From Pseudodesulfovibrio cashew (lineage in GTDB: Bacteria; Desulfobacterota; Desulfovibrionia; Desulfovibrionales; Desulfovibrionaceae), in NCBI RefSeq assembly GCF_009762795.1, contig NZ_CP046400.1, positions 2,953,501 to 3,017,500 on the forward strand: DNA of 64,000 bases, read 5' to 3'. The notes under the pieces were generated by a model. The model did no database searches, had not been told where the DNA came from, and was given only the letters and a program-made list of their open reading frames with translations. Both the position numbers and the translations under genes were made by a program. Positions 44,440 through 53,989 of the stretch are shown here, piece by piece (within the stretch, counting starts at the first letter, position 1; each line of letters begins with the position of its first letter).

Positions 44440-45198
44440 ATGAGCATCTCGGCAGTGGGTTCGGGGATATCCGGCTCCGGCTTTGACCTTGAGCAGATGG
44501 CCGGTTCGTATCGGAATCGAGGGCCGGACACGGATGAAATGGCGTCTTTTATCGTCGAACAGGACGATGCGGACGGCGATGGGCTATTAAGCCTTGAGGA
44601 AACGCCGCTTGACGAGGAGCGGTTCAATTCCATCGATGAGGATGGCGACGGCTTTATTTCAGCCGAGGAATTAAGTTCCGATGCGGCATCCCGCATGCAG
44701 GAGCAGAACACGATGATGGGCAGCTTGAACATGCGTATGCAGGGAATTGACCCTGCCGAAATGGCTGCTTCCATTGTGGAGAAGGATGACGCCGACGGCG
44801 ACGGCATGTTGAGCCTGGATGAGACGCCGCTTGACGAAGACCTCTTCAATTCCATCGACGCTGACGGCGATGGCTTCATCACCGCTGACGAATTGAGCGC
44901 CGACATGGAAGAGAAGGCGTCCCAGGGTGTATCCGCCCCGCCAGCGGGAGCCGAATCCCAGGCCGCTGCGGCCATGGGCGGCGGGTCTGCTTCGGGAACG
45001 GAATCAAGCAGTGAGAGTGATGAGGAATATGACGCCTACGATCTTAACGAAGACGGTGTGGTTACCTTTGACGAACTGCTTCAAGCCTTCCGGGGCGGCG
45101 ACAACAGCCTGACGTCCATGTTCCAGAGCATGGGAGACCTCGGCTCGGAGTCCCTGCGTCGTTACGCCATGGAAGCGTACCAGGCGCAGATGGGCTAA
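44440..45198 (+). CDS. EF-hand calcium-binding protein with five EF loops
   Basis: This 252-residue acidic protein has five canonical EF-hand loops: residues 42-53 (DDADGDGLLSLE), 66-77 (DEDGDGFISAEE), 116-127 (DDADGDGMLSLD), 140-151 (DADGDGFITADE) and 201-212 (DLNEDGVVTFDE). Residues 35-85 and 109-159 are near repeats. No signal peptide is seen; the N-terminus (SISAVGSGISGSG) and the C-terminal amphipathic end (SLRRYAMEAYQAQMG) are unusual. AAAGGAGGG precedes the ATG. Calcium binding is likely; its target and location are unknown. An export route via the type I system is possible but has no direct evidence. Confidence 0.88.
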   Translation: MSISAVGSGISGSGFDLEQMAGSYRNRGPDTDEMASFIVEQDDADGDGLLSLEETPLDEERFNSIDEDGDGFISAEELSSDAASRMQEQNTMMGSLNMRMQGIDPAEMAASIVEKDDADGDGMLSLDETPLDEDLFNSIDADGDGFITADELSADMEEKASQGVSAPPAGAESQAAAAMGGGSASGTESSSESDEEYDAYDLNEDGVVTFDELLQAFRGGDNSLTSMFQSMGDLGSESLRRYAMEAYQAQMG

Positions 45199-45297
45199 AC
45201 GCGCACATCCGGAAAAGCCGCCGGATTTCGCATTTTGTCACAGTATGGTGATGATTGATCAGAGCGACTGCCACGCTCTTTCCGGCGGTTTTCTTGC

Positions 45298-45347
45298 CGT
45301 GAATGGACATGCGTTAGGACGTATGTCCATTCACGAAATATTTCGTG
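45298..45347. repeat. Two overlapping inverted repeats between convergent genes
   Basis: CGTGAATGGACAT and ATGTCCATTCACG (45298-45335) form a perfect 13-bp inverted repeat, extendable through a wobble and two more pairs to a 6-base loop. A second perfect 16-base palindrome, CACGAAATATTTCGTG (45332-45347), shares its first four bases with the first repeat. Neither has a terminator T-run. They lie between the convergent EF-hand and phosphatidyltransferase genes. Confidence 0.8.
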
Positions 45348-45409
45348 TCAGGATGAAAACGGACCGCGAGGACAAGCCCATGCTCCGTTTGGATTGGGGA
45401 GAGGGCTTC

Positions 45410-46024
45410 TTAGTATTTTGGGCCGCGAGGGCGTGTATCGTGAAAGAGGTATATTCGGCGCAGGGCTTCGCAGGCTTCGATGGAATAATACACGGCGAAA
45501 GCACCGCAGAAGTAGGTCACCATGTCGTTTTTCGAGTGCAGGGAGCCTAGGTAGAGCAAAAACATTAGGTATTTCGATCGAATGAATTTTCGAAGCTCCA
45601 CTCCGAGCTCATTCGCGTAGACAGCCAGAGCGATGAAGATCAGGTATGAGCTGGAAAAAACCACCATGGCCGGTCCCCAGGCGCCGAAGTGGTATATGGC
45701 TGCGGCAGGCAGGAATACTACCCCCAACTGGTCCACGACGATGTCGATGAGCGATCCCCCCGCATGGGCGCTGCCCAAGCGGCGGGCAAGCGGTCCGTCT
45801 ATTCCGTCGCAAAACACGTGCAAGGCCATGAAGAACGTGGCTGTGTACGCGTAGTCATGCGGAAGGACACAGGCCAACAGCAGGAAGACAACGCCAATGA
45901 TGGATATCTGGTTTGCCGTGGCTCCCAGCGAAACCAACAAAGTGATGACGGGGGAGAAAAGTCTGTCGCGTTTGGCGGCGAAAGCCATTTGCTTGGCGCG
46001 TTCTTCTTCGTTGAAATAATCCAT
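45410..46024 (-). CDS. CDP-alcohol phosphatidyltransferase family protein
   Basis: This 204-residue integral membrane enzyme has about six helices. The complete catalytic motif D-G-x2-A-R-x8-G-x3-D-x3-D is present at residues 76-98 (DGPLAR ... G90 ... D94 ... D98). Such enzymes transfer a phosphatidyl group from CDP-diacylglycerol to an alcohol (inositol, glycerol phosphate, serine or archaetidyl relatives). The acceptor cannot be told from sequence. It begins with ATG 46024 and is monocistronic. Confidence 0.92.
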   Translation of the reverse strand: MDYFNEEERAKQMAFAAKRDRLFSPVITLLVSLGATANQISIIGVVFLLLACVLPHDYAYTATFFMALHVFCDGIDGPLARRLGSAHAGGSLIDIVVDQLGVVFLPAAAIYHFGAWGPAMVVFSSSYLIFIALAVYANELGVELRKFIRSKYLMFLLYLGSLHSKNDMVTYFCGAFAVYYSIEACEALRRIYLFHDTRPRGPKY

Positions 46025-46437
46025 GGGACGTATTGGTTATAGCGACGGGGTGGAGCTGGAGCAGGCACTTGAGACAAGCCCAGTTGGTGGGGTGTTGGAA
46101 ATAGCCAGCCATTTCCCCAGCGTATCCCGGACCACGCACTTCCCCTTTGCGTATCTCATATGTGGCCGAGAATCTTTGAGCGCCAGCGGCTTGTTCCTTG
46201 TGGATGTTCCGTGAGTGTACATATGAACTTGTAGATCGATTTTAGGCATAAACTCTATCAGCAGAGACCAGAAAGTTCAAAAAAAGGTCGTAAGCCGAGT
46301 CAAATCAGATTGTTCCAACTCTCCGAAACTGTCAACCAGTAAGGATTGAACAGTGTGGTGTCGGGCGCAAAATCGTATGGCGTGATCAATCTTAACAAGA
46401 AAAAGGGGGTACGAAAAACTTCGTACCCCCAAAAATA
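46025..46437. other. Intergenic region downstream of tRNA-Ser
   Basis: This 413-base stretch lies 3' of the minus-strand tRNA and 5' of the CDP-alcohol phosphatidyltransferase gene. It holds the tRNA terminator at 46399-46430. Open frames here are short, lack ribosome binding sites and look random. No integrase or att-like duplication of the tRNA 3' end was noticed. Confidence 0.4.
46399..46430 (-). terminator. Intrinsic terminator of tRNA-Ser (minus strand)
   Basis: GGGGGTACGAA and TTCGTACCCCC pair in an 11-bp perfect stem; read on the minus strand it is followed by TTTTTC. It starts 8 bases after the tRNA CCA end. Confidence 0.92.
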
Positions 46438-46533
46438 TGGCGGAGAGGGTGGGATTCGAACCCACGTGACGGTTACTCACCGCCAACTCGATTTCGAGTC
46501 GAGCGCGTTACGGCCGGACTTCGCTACCTCTCC
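46438..46533 (-). tRNA. tRNA-Ser (anticodon CGA)
   Basis: Read on the minus strand the acceptor stem is GGAGAGG/CCTCTCC with discriminator G and an encoded CCA at 46438-46440. The anticodon loop is CTCGAAA with anticodon CGA, decoding UCG. The variable arm is long (class II), as required for serine, and the T-arm has the GGTTCGAATCC consensus. Body length without CCA is 93 bases. Confidence 0.95.
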
Positions 46534-46624
46534 TGGTGGCTTGCGCCGATGTGAAGTGGCTATATAAACAGACTCGGCGCGGCTGGCAAGAACTTTTGCC
46601 TGTCGCGCCAAGGTGTTTTCGGAA

Positions 46625-46996
46625 TTACAGGTGTTCCAGGTCATGGTGGTCGCAGTCGTGGTGGTCGCAGGTGATCAGGTTGTCCTGCAGGTCGCCGGCG
46701 ATCCATTTGGCGGCAACGTCCTGGATAGAGCCGGAGCAGCCGCGCACCACCTGGATGCCGCTGCCCTGGAGGATGTTCACGGCGCCTTGGCCCATGTTGC
46801 CGGCGAGCATGATCTTTACGCCTTTTTCCGCAAGGATCGGGGCAATGTTCGATTTGCAGCCGCAGCCCTCGGGGGAGTCCATAGCTTCGATTTTGACGAT
46901 ATTCTTTTCATCGTCCAGGGTCATCAGCGTGTAGTGGTCGCAATGACCGAAATGGTCGTCAATCTGCCCGTCACGGGTGGGAAGCGCTATCTTCAT
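46625..46996 (-). CDS. NifX/NifB-associated family protein (dinitrogenase iron-molybdenum cofactor biosynthesis fold)
   Basis: This 123-residue soluble protein begins MKIALPTRDGQIDDHFGHC and continues with GCGCKSNIAPILAEKGVKIML and GNMGQGAVNILQGSGIQVVRG, the NifX/NafY/MTH1175-like fold that binds iron-sulfur or FeMo-co precursors. The C-terminus ends in a metal-binding tail CDHHDCDHHDLEHL, encoded by a short direct DNA repeat. Stand-alone members outside nif clusters are common in sulfate reducers, with unclear roles. AGGAGAATAGAG precedes the ATG. It is 82 bases downstream of tadA on the same strand. Confidence 0.88.
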   Translation of the reverse strand: MKIALPTRDGQIDDHFGHCDHYTLMTLDDEKNIVKIEAMDSPEGCGCKSNIAPILAEKGVKIMLAGNMGQGAVNILQGSGIQVVRGCSGSIQDVAAKWIAGDLQDNLITCDHHDCDHHDLEHL

Positions 46997-47078
46997 CTCT
47001 ATTCTCCTATGGTTATGATCCGCCTTGGCGACATGTAAGTTCGATTTCGGCGCTGTAAAGAGCGGCGGGAGGAAAATG

Positions 47079-47570
47079 TTATCGTTTCCGTTTTTCCAGG
47101 AAAAAGCGTTTCAGCAGGGTGGAGCATTCCGACTCCATGACGCCGTGCAGGGTCCAGACCTTGTGGTTGGTGAAAGGCAGGGCGCTGCCGTCCATATTGG
47201 TGACCAGTGCTCCGGCCCTTGGGTCCAGTGCGCCCATGACCACACCTGTGACGCGGGCATGCAGGATCGCACCAGTACACATCAGGCACGGCTCCAGGGT
47301 CACGGCCAGAATGGTTCCTGGCAGGCGGTAATTTCCCATGGCTTCACCGGCCCGGCGTAGACAGAGTACTTCGGCGTGCCCGGTGGGGTCGTTCAGCGAG
47401 ATGGGACGGTTGTGCGCCTTGGCGATGAGCTCGCCCGATGAAGAGAACAGGGCGGCCCCGATGGGGGCCTCACCTTCTGCCGCCGCCTTGCAGGCCTCCC
47501 TAAAGGCCACGTCCATCAGCGCGCGCCAGTCCATGCCGGCGGGCGGAGTTGGAATCGCAGGAGAGGCCAA
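47079..47570 (-). CDS. tadA: tRNA(adenosine-34) deaminase TadA
   Basis: This 163-residue zinc enzyme converts A34 to inosine in tRNA-Arg(ACG). The deaminase motifs are GHAEVLCLRRA (zinc His, catalytic Glu) and LEPCLMCTGAI (two zinc Cys). APIGAALF and HNRPISLNDPTGH match TadA. The TTG at 47570 is preceded by GGAG at good spacing inside the gap after purQ; an ATG at 47534 is an alternative that shortens the protein by 12 residues. It follows purQ by 12 bases. Confidence 0.9.
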   Translation of the reverse strand: MASPAIPTPPAGMDWRALMDVAFREACKAAAEGEAPIGAALFSSSGELIAKAHNRPISLNDPTGHAEVLCLRRAGEAMGNYRLPGTILAVTLEPCLMCTGAILHARVTGVVMGALDPRAGALVTNMDGSALPFTNHKVWTLHGVMESECSTLLKRFFLEKRKR

Positions 47571-47582
47571 ACGCGTCTCCGG

Positions 47583-48398
47583 CTATTGGTTCTTCAGGTA
47601 GTTCACGCCCGCTTCCAGCATGGCCAGGCCGAGCGGCATGTTCGGATCGGTGCCGCGCGTCCAGGACGGATGGTTGGTCGGGTGGTTGTACGCTTCCGGG
47701 TGGGGCATGAGGCCGAGGATGCGGCCCGTGGGGTCGGTCAGACCGGCGATGCCCAGGGGTGAACCATTGGGATTCAGCGGGTATTCCTGAGTCGGTTCTC
47801 CGGTCTTCGGATCGACGTACTGAACCGCGTGCAGGTTGTTGTCGAGAATCGCCTGGAGCATGGCGTCATCCATGGGGATGATCTTGCCTTCTCCGTGACG
47901 GATGGGCACGTCAAGGTATTCGATACCCTTGGTAAAGACGCACGGGGAATTCGGGTTGGTTTTGAGACGGACCCAGCGGTCTTCGAACCTGCCGGAATCA
48001 TTGTAGGAAAGGGAGACCTGGCGTTCAAAGTACTTTCCGCCGACGGCCGGGAGCAGGCCAAGCTTGCAGAGCAGCTGGAAACCATTGCAGATGCCGAGGA
48101 TGAGCCCGCCCTTGTCAAAGAAGGTCTTGAGCTGATCCAGAACGGGGTTGCCGTCTTCGGTGGTGGCCCAACGCCAGCGCAGGGCCGCGGCCTGGGCAGC
48201 GCCGAGGTCGTCGCCGTCCAGAAACCCGCCGGGGCAGAGGAGGAAGTTGTACTTGTCCATGGTCACGTGGCCGGCGGCGAGATCGGAAAAATACACCACA
48301 TCCGCGTTGTCGGCACCCGCCTTCTTCAGCGCATGGGCAGATTCCTCGTGGCAGTTGGTGCCGTATCCGGTAATAACAAGGGCATTGACGCGAGCCAT
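47583..48398 (-). CDS. purQ: Phosphoribosylformylglycinamidine synthase glutaminase subunit PurQ
   Basis: This 271-residue class I glutamine amidotransferase supplies ammonia for FGAM synthesis in purine biosynthesis. Visible features: VITGYGTNCHEES at the N-terminus, CPGGFLDGDDLGAAQ, the nucleophile Cys in GICNGFQLLCKLG, and the His/Glu pair in HPEAYNHPTN. The ATG at 48398 follows AGGAGAA; an upstream extension to 48521 is open but not family-like. It is longer than B. subtilis PurQ (about 227) and closer to the long form. It is divergent from pyrG. Confidence 0.92.
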   Translation of the reverse strand: MARVNALVITGYGTNCHEESAHALKKAGADNADVVYFSDLAAGHVTMDKYNFLLCPGGFLDGDDLGAAQAAALRWRWATTEDGNPVLDQLKTFFDKGGLILGICNGFQLLCKLGLLPAVGGKYFERQVSLSYNDSGRFEDRWVRLKTNPNSPCVFTKGIEYLDVPIRHGEGKIIPMDDAMLQAILDNNLHAVQYVDPKTGEPTQEYPLNPNGSPLGIAGLTDPTGRILGLMPHPEAYNHPTNHPSWTRGTDPNMPLGLAMLEAGVNYLKNQ

Positions 48399-48540
48399 GA
48401 AATTCTCCTCTTCGTATTGACTTTGTTGCTGTACCCTGCAAAATTTGCGAAGCAGCGTTTGCTGCGCCATTACATACGTGCCAGGCGCGCCACAGTCAAC
48501 ATGGAGAGTCCATGGGCGCACTCACTTTATATCCTTATAA

Positions 48541-50214
<1,674 letters not shown>

Positions 50215-51024
50215 TTGGCAAATAAAGATTTATATGCCGTAAGCCGGTCCGGTCCGTTCATTCTGGCCGGACCGTGCGTCATTGAGAGCCGGGAAATCGT
50301 GCTGCGTACGGCGGCCACGCTGGCCGACATCGCGGCGAGGCTCGAGCTTACGCTGGTCTTCAAGAGTTCTTTCGACAAGGCCAACCGCACTTCGGTGACC
50401 AGTTTCCGGGGGCCGGGCATGGACGAGGGATTGTCCATACTGGCCGAGGTCAAGCGTGAGACCGGGTTGCCCGTTGTCACGGACATCCATCACCCCGAGC
50501 AGGCCGCGCCCGTGGCCGAGGTTGCGGACGTCTTGCAGATCCCCGCTTTCCTCTGCCGACAGACCGACCTGCTGGTGGCGGCCGCCGCGACCGGGCGGGT
50601 GATCAACATCAAGAAGGGGCAGTTCCTGGCGCCGTGGGATATGAAAAACGCGGTGGACAAGGTCCGCGCCTCGGGCAATGACCGGGTGTGGCTCACCGAA
50701 CGCGGTTCTACTTACGGCTACAATAATTTGGTGGTGGACATGCGCTCCATTCCGGAAATGAGCAAGTTTGACGTCCCGGTGGTTTTTGATGCCACCCATT
50801 CGGTGCAGTTGCCGGGCGGACTTGGCGGCAAGTCGGGAGGGCAGCGTGAATACGTTCCGGTGCTGGCCTCGGCTGCCGTGGCCGCCGGAGCCGACGGCGT
50901 GTTCATGGAAACCCATCCCGACCCGGACACGGCTCTGTGCGACGGGCCCAACAGCCTGCCGCTGGACGAGGCCGAGGCGTTGCTGAAACGGCTCAAGGCG
51001 ATCTGGGAGTTGAATCATGGTTGA
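50215..51024 (+). CDS. kdsA: 3-deoxy-8-phosphooctulonate synthase
   Basis: This 269-residue TIM-barrel enzyme condenses arabinose 5-phosphate and PEP to KDO 8-phosphate, the first step to KDO of lipid A core. Motifs: [46 protein letters not shown] and [12 protein letters not shown]. The TTG start directly abuts the pyrG stop (TAG-TTG), with AGAGGGG upstream. Its 3' end overlaps kdsC by 8 bases, indicating tight coupling. Confidence 0.96.
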   Translation: MANKDLYAVSRSGPFILAGPCVIESREIVLRTAATLADIAARLELTLVFKSSFDKANRTSVTSFRGPGMDEGLSILAEVKRETGLPVVTDIHHPEQAAPVAEVADVLQIPAFLCRQTDLLVAAAATGRVINIKKGQFLAPWDMKNAVDKVRASGNDRVWLTERGSTYGYNNLVVDMRSIPEMSKFDVPVVFDATHSVQLPGGLGGKSGGQREYVPVLASAAVAAGADGVFMETHPDPDTALCDGPNSLPLDEAEALLKRLKAIWELNHG

Positions 51025-51544
51025 TCGCGCGCTTGAGTTGGCGAAAAACATCAAGTTGATCGTTCTCGACGTGGACGGCGTTCTCACCGACGGCGGCCTG
51101 TATTTCGGCGACGACGGCTTGATCATGAAGCGGTTCAACGTCCAGGACGGTTTCGGCATCAAGCTGGCCCAGTCGGCCGGGTTGCATATCGGAGTTATCA
51201 CCGGTCTGAACCAGAAGCCGGTTGAGCGGCGGGTGAGTGAGCTTGGCATCACGCTCTATTCGCCCGGCCATCACCACAAGGTCGCGCCGTTTCTGGCTAT
51301 GTGCGAATCATTGGGTATCCAACCGGAACAGGCCGCGTTCATGGGCGATGACTGGATCGATCTCGGCGTCATGTCCAAGGCGGGCCTGGCGTTGTCCGTT
51401 CCCAACGGGTTGCCCGAAGTCATTGAAGCAGCAGACTGGGTTTCGGCTCGCAAGGGTGGTGAAGGAGCCGTGCGCGAGGCCATCGGCTTCATTCTTGAAG
51501 CGCAGGGATTGCTGGAAGACGCCAAAAAACAATGGGTTGAATAG
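51017..51544 (+). CDS. kdsC: 3-deoxy-D-manno-octulosonate 8-phosphate phosphatase (KdsC-like)
   Basis: This is a 175-residue HAD-IIIA phosphatase. The nucleophile motif is [11 protein letters not shown] (Asp18, Asp20). It contains the VITGL serine/threonine motif II, a Lys in HHKVAPF and [10 protein letters not shown] with acidic metal residues. It dephosphorylates KDO8P made by KdsA. The ATG overlaps the end of kdsA, and its stop abuts lptC directly. Confidence 0.95.
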   Translation: MVDRALELAKNIKLIVLDVDGVLTDGGLYFGDDGLIMKRFNVQDGFGIKLAQSAGLHIGVITGLNQKPVERRVSELGITLYSPGHHHKVAPFLAMCESLGIQPEQAAFMGDDWIDLGVMSKAGLALSVPNGLPEVIEAADWVSARKGGEGAVREAIGFILEAQGLLEDAKKQWVE

Positions 51545-52153
51545 ATGAGAAAGCGTCCGGCGCTCTCCATTCTGATCATCTTTGCCGTGGGTATGACCAT
51601 CGGCATCGCGGTCAAGACCTATTTTTTCAGTGATCCGCTGGTGATGGAACAACCGGCTCCGTCCACTGCCGACATGAGCCGTGAGGAGTTGCTCAACCAG
51701 GCGGACATCGTCGCTGAAGACATTGAACTGGTCCAGGGGAAGCAGGGGGCCATGACATGGAAACTCCTTGCCAAGACCGCAAAATACAACCAAAAGAGAA
51801 AGTTGATCGGCGTGACGCGCCCCCAACTCACCGCTTATTTCGGCGAAGACCGCAAGGAGGTCTACGTCAAGGCGGACCGGGGTGAGGTGGACCAGTCTAA
51901 CGATAACCTGACGCTCTACGACAACATCACCGGGCGGTTCGGGGACATGGAATTGGTTGCCCAGTATCTGGATTACGTGGGAGCTATCAAGAAGGTTTAC
52001 CTCAAGGGCGGCGTGACGGTGCGACGGCCCGACATGACGTTGACGGCCACTGCCGTAGAGATCGACCTTGTCAGCCGGGAATTGACGGCGGCAGGCGACG
52101 TCAAGGCGCTCATGGCCCCCGGCGGAATGCGGGATCTGCCATTCAACCAGTAG
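51545..52153 (+). CDS. lptC: LPS export ABC transporter periplasmic protein LptC
   Basis: This 202-residue bitopic inner-membrane protein has one N-terminal helix (about 8-25) and an LptC beta-jellyroll outside (DIELVQGKQGAMTWKLLAKTAKYNQ in part, VYVKADRGEVDQ, TLYDNITGRFG). It receives LPS from LptFG and passes it to LptA. It abuts kdsC and is followed by lptA 19 bases later, in the usual kdsC-lptC-lptA-lptB-rpoN order. Confidence 0.9.
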   Translation: MRKRPALSILIIFAVGMTIGIAVKTYFFSDPLVMEQPAPSTADMSREELLNQADIVAEDIELVQGKQGAMTWKLLAKTAKYNQKRKLIGVTRPQLTAYFGEDRKEVYVKADRGEVDQSNDNLTLYDNITGRFGDMELVAQYLDYVGAIKKVYLKGGVTVRRPDMTLTATAVEIDLVSRELTAAGDVKALMAPGGMRDLPFNQ

Positions 52154-52172
52154 ACAAAGGAGCGGGACTCCG

Positions 52173-53018
52173 ATGAAAAAGATATATGCCATGGCGCTGA
52201 CATTGCTATGCGGCCTGTTTGTCACCGGTGCGGCTCTCGCCGCCGACTGGGGAGAGATTCGCGTCGCCAAAAGCAACTTGAATGTGCGGGAGGGGCGTTC
52301 TCCCAAGACGGAGCACGTCCTCACCCTCGCCAAGGGGCAACGGGTCAAGGTCGACTTTCTCAAGGAGGGCTGGGTGGCTGTTTTCAATCTAAACGAACCC
52401 ACCCGTGACGAATCCCGCGCCATCGGTTACGCCAACGACAAGTATCTCGAACGGGTAGAAGCGGCGCCTCAGGCTGCACCCAAAAGCGAGGAAAAGCCGG
52501 TCGTGGCGGAAGCCGAGGGAGAGGGTGAGGTTGTGGCAAACGTGGCCTCCGCACCGCCTTCGGCTACGGAAAACCTCGGCGTGGATTCCAATCGCATCCC
52601 GGTGAAGATATCTGCGGACAGGATGGTCTACGACGAGAGCGGAAAAGTGGTTTCCTTCGTGGGGAACGTGGTGGCGGAACACGGCGGCCTGACCCTTTGG
52701 GCAGATAAGCTCTCCGCCTATCTGTCGTCCAGCACCGGCAAGAAGTTTTCCGCAGACTCCATCGACCGCATCGTGGCCGACGGGAACGTCCGGGCCAAGA
52801 AGGGCAAGTCCGAGGGTGAGGCTGGTCGCGTGACCTATTTTGTTGCCAAGCAGATCCTCAAGATGGAGCAAAACCCCAAACTTCAGGACGGTCCCAACAG
52901 CCTGACCGGCGACGTCATCAATTTTTACGTTCGTGAGAACCGCAGCGAAGTGATCGGCGGCAACGGACAGCGCGTCAAGGCCATCTTCATGGCGCCGAGC
53001 AAGCTCAAGGTGCAATAG
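52173..53018 (+). CDS. lptA: LPS transport protein LptA with an N-terminal SH3-like domain
   Basis: This 281-residue periplasmic protein is longer than typical LptA (about 185). It has a signal peptide (1-23, cleavage after ALA), then an SH3b-like domain at about 25-98 (VAKSNLNVREGRSPKTEHVL, KGQRVKVDFLKEGWVAVF), an acidic Ala/Glu-rich linker (about 99-145), and an OstA/LptA domain (150-275; VKISADRMVYDESGKVVSFV, VADGNVRAKKG). The OstA part forms the LPS bridge; the SH3 may bind peptidoglycan or LptC. Followed immediately (no gap) by lptB. Confidence 0.9.
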   Translation: MKKIYAMALTLLCGLFVTGAALAADWGEIRVAKSNLNVREGRSPKTEHVLTLAKGQRVKVDFLKEGWVAVFNLNEPTRDESRAIGYANDKYLERVEAAPQAAPKSEEKPVVAEAEGEGEVVANVASAPPSATENLGVDSNRIPVKISADRMVYDESGKVVSFVGNVVAEHGGLTLWADKLSAYLSSSTGKKFSADSIDRIVADGNVRAKKGKSEGEAGRVTYFVAKQILKMEQNPKLQDGPNSLTGDVINFYVRENRSEVIGGNGQRVKAIFMAPSKLKVQ

Positions 53019-53744
53019 ATGCAGTCAGGACTGGTCGCCACCAATCTCTCCAAGCGCTACGGCCAGAAAGAGGTCGTGCACGGCATTAATCTCGAATTGC
53101 ACCCCAAGGAGGTCGTCGGGTTGCTTGGTCCCAACGGAGCGGGCAAGACCACGACGTTTTACATGCTTGTGGGCATCGTCAAGCCCAACACCGGCCAGGT
53201 GGTCCTCAGCGGCACCCAGCTTACGGAGAAGCCGCTGCACGAGCGGGCGCGCATGGGGGTAAGCTATCTGCCGCAGGAGAGCTCCATCTTCAAGAAGCTC
53301 TCGGTCCGGCAGAATCTGGAGATCATTCTCGAGCAGACGTCCCTCAATACCGCGGCCCAGAAGCGCCGGGCCGAGGAACTCATGGAGATGTTCACCATTA
53401 CCAAGCTGGCGGACCAGGCGGCAATGTTCCTCTCGGGCGGAGAGCGCCGCAGACTGGAAATCGCCAGGGCTTTGATAATGGACCCTCAGTTCATTCTCCT
53501 GGACGAACCTTTTGCCGGGATTGATCCCATCGCCGTCATCGATATTCAGGAGATCATTTCCGTGCTCAAATCCATGGGCATCGGCATTCTTATTTCCGAC
53601 CACAACGTTCGGGAAACACTCAATATTTGTGACCGTGCGTATCTTGTGTACGAGGGGACCGTCATCCTTGAGGGGACGCCTGCAGAGATCGTGCAGGATA
53701 GCCGCGCTCGTCAGATCTATCTTGGCGAAGACTTCCGCCTGTAA
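53019..53744 (+). CDS. lptB: LPS export ABC transporter ATP-binding protein LptB
   Basis: This 241-residue ATPase powers LPS extraction with LptFG. Walker A GPNGAGKTT near 35-43, Q-loop, signature LSGGERRRLEIARAL, Walker B FILLDEPFAGIDPIAV and SDHNVRET are all present. Length is normal. The ATG follows the lptA stop directly. After it comes a 245-base gap with a probable rpoN promoter. Confidence 0.96.
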   Translation: MQSGLVATNLSKRYGQKEVVHGINLELHPKEVVGLLGPNGAGKTTTFYMLVGIVKPNTGQVVLSGTQLTEKPLHERARMGVSYLPQESSIFKKLSVRQNLEIILEQTSLNTAAQKRRAEELMEMFTITKLADQAAMFLSGGERRRLEIARALIMDPQFILLDEPFAGIDPIAVIDIQEIISVLKSMGIGILISDHNVRETLNICDRAYLVYEGTVILEGTPAEIVQDSRARQIYLGEDFRL

Positions 53745-53867
53745 CGCCTTTTCGGCACCTTTTTTACCTTTGGTGATTTACACCGTCATGAAAGGTTGGT
53801 ACAATTCTTTCATGTGCCATATCTTCCACTTTTAATTCAATACTCACAACGAGTTAGCAGGATGTTC

Positions 53868-53896
53868 TTGCAACATTCCTCTCAATGTGGCATAGT
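53868..53896 (+). promoter_or_regulatory. Possible sigma-70 promoter for rpoN
   Basis: TTGCAA (53868-53873) and CATAGT (53891-53896) are 17 bases apart and resemble the ferredoxin promoter in this window. The transcript start would lie near 53903, about 87 bases before the rpoN ATG. Confidence 0.4.
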
Positions 53897-53989
53897 TTAT
53901 CTCAAGAAATCCAACTTCAATGATGGAAAAAGTATTTTGCAGATAGAATTGTATATATGCGCGTTTGCCGCGGATGAGGCCTGATAACT

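Noticed and set aside
45245..45550. Open frame of 101 codons overlapping the 3' end of the phosphatidyltransferase gene
   Set aside because: It is antisense to a gene with an intact catalytic motif, crosses the inverted repeats and has no ribosome binding site.
46025..46437. tRNA-Ser as an integration site for a mobile element
   Set aside because: No integrase gene and no duplicated tRNA 3' end were seen in the flanking 400 bases, and the genes beyond are ordinary.
46346..46567. Short open frames on both strands over 46277-46567 (with SNPTLS- and FESSALRP-type peptides)
   Set aside because: These are well-known false proteins produced by translating through tRNA-Ser and its flanks; the tRNA at 46438-46533 explains them.
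53790..53815. TGGTAC-N5-TTTC near 53795 as a sigma-54 promoter for rpoN
   Set aside because: The essential GC of the -12 element is TC, so the match is not convincing.
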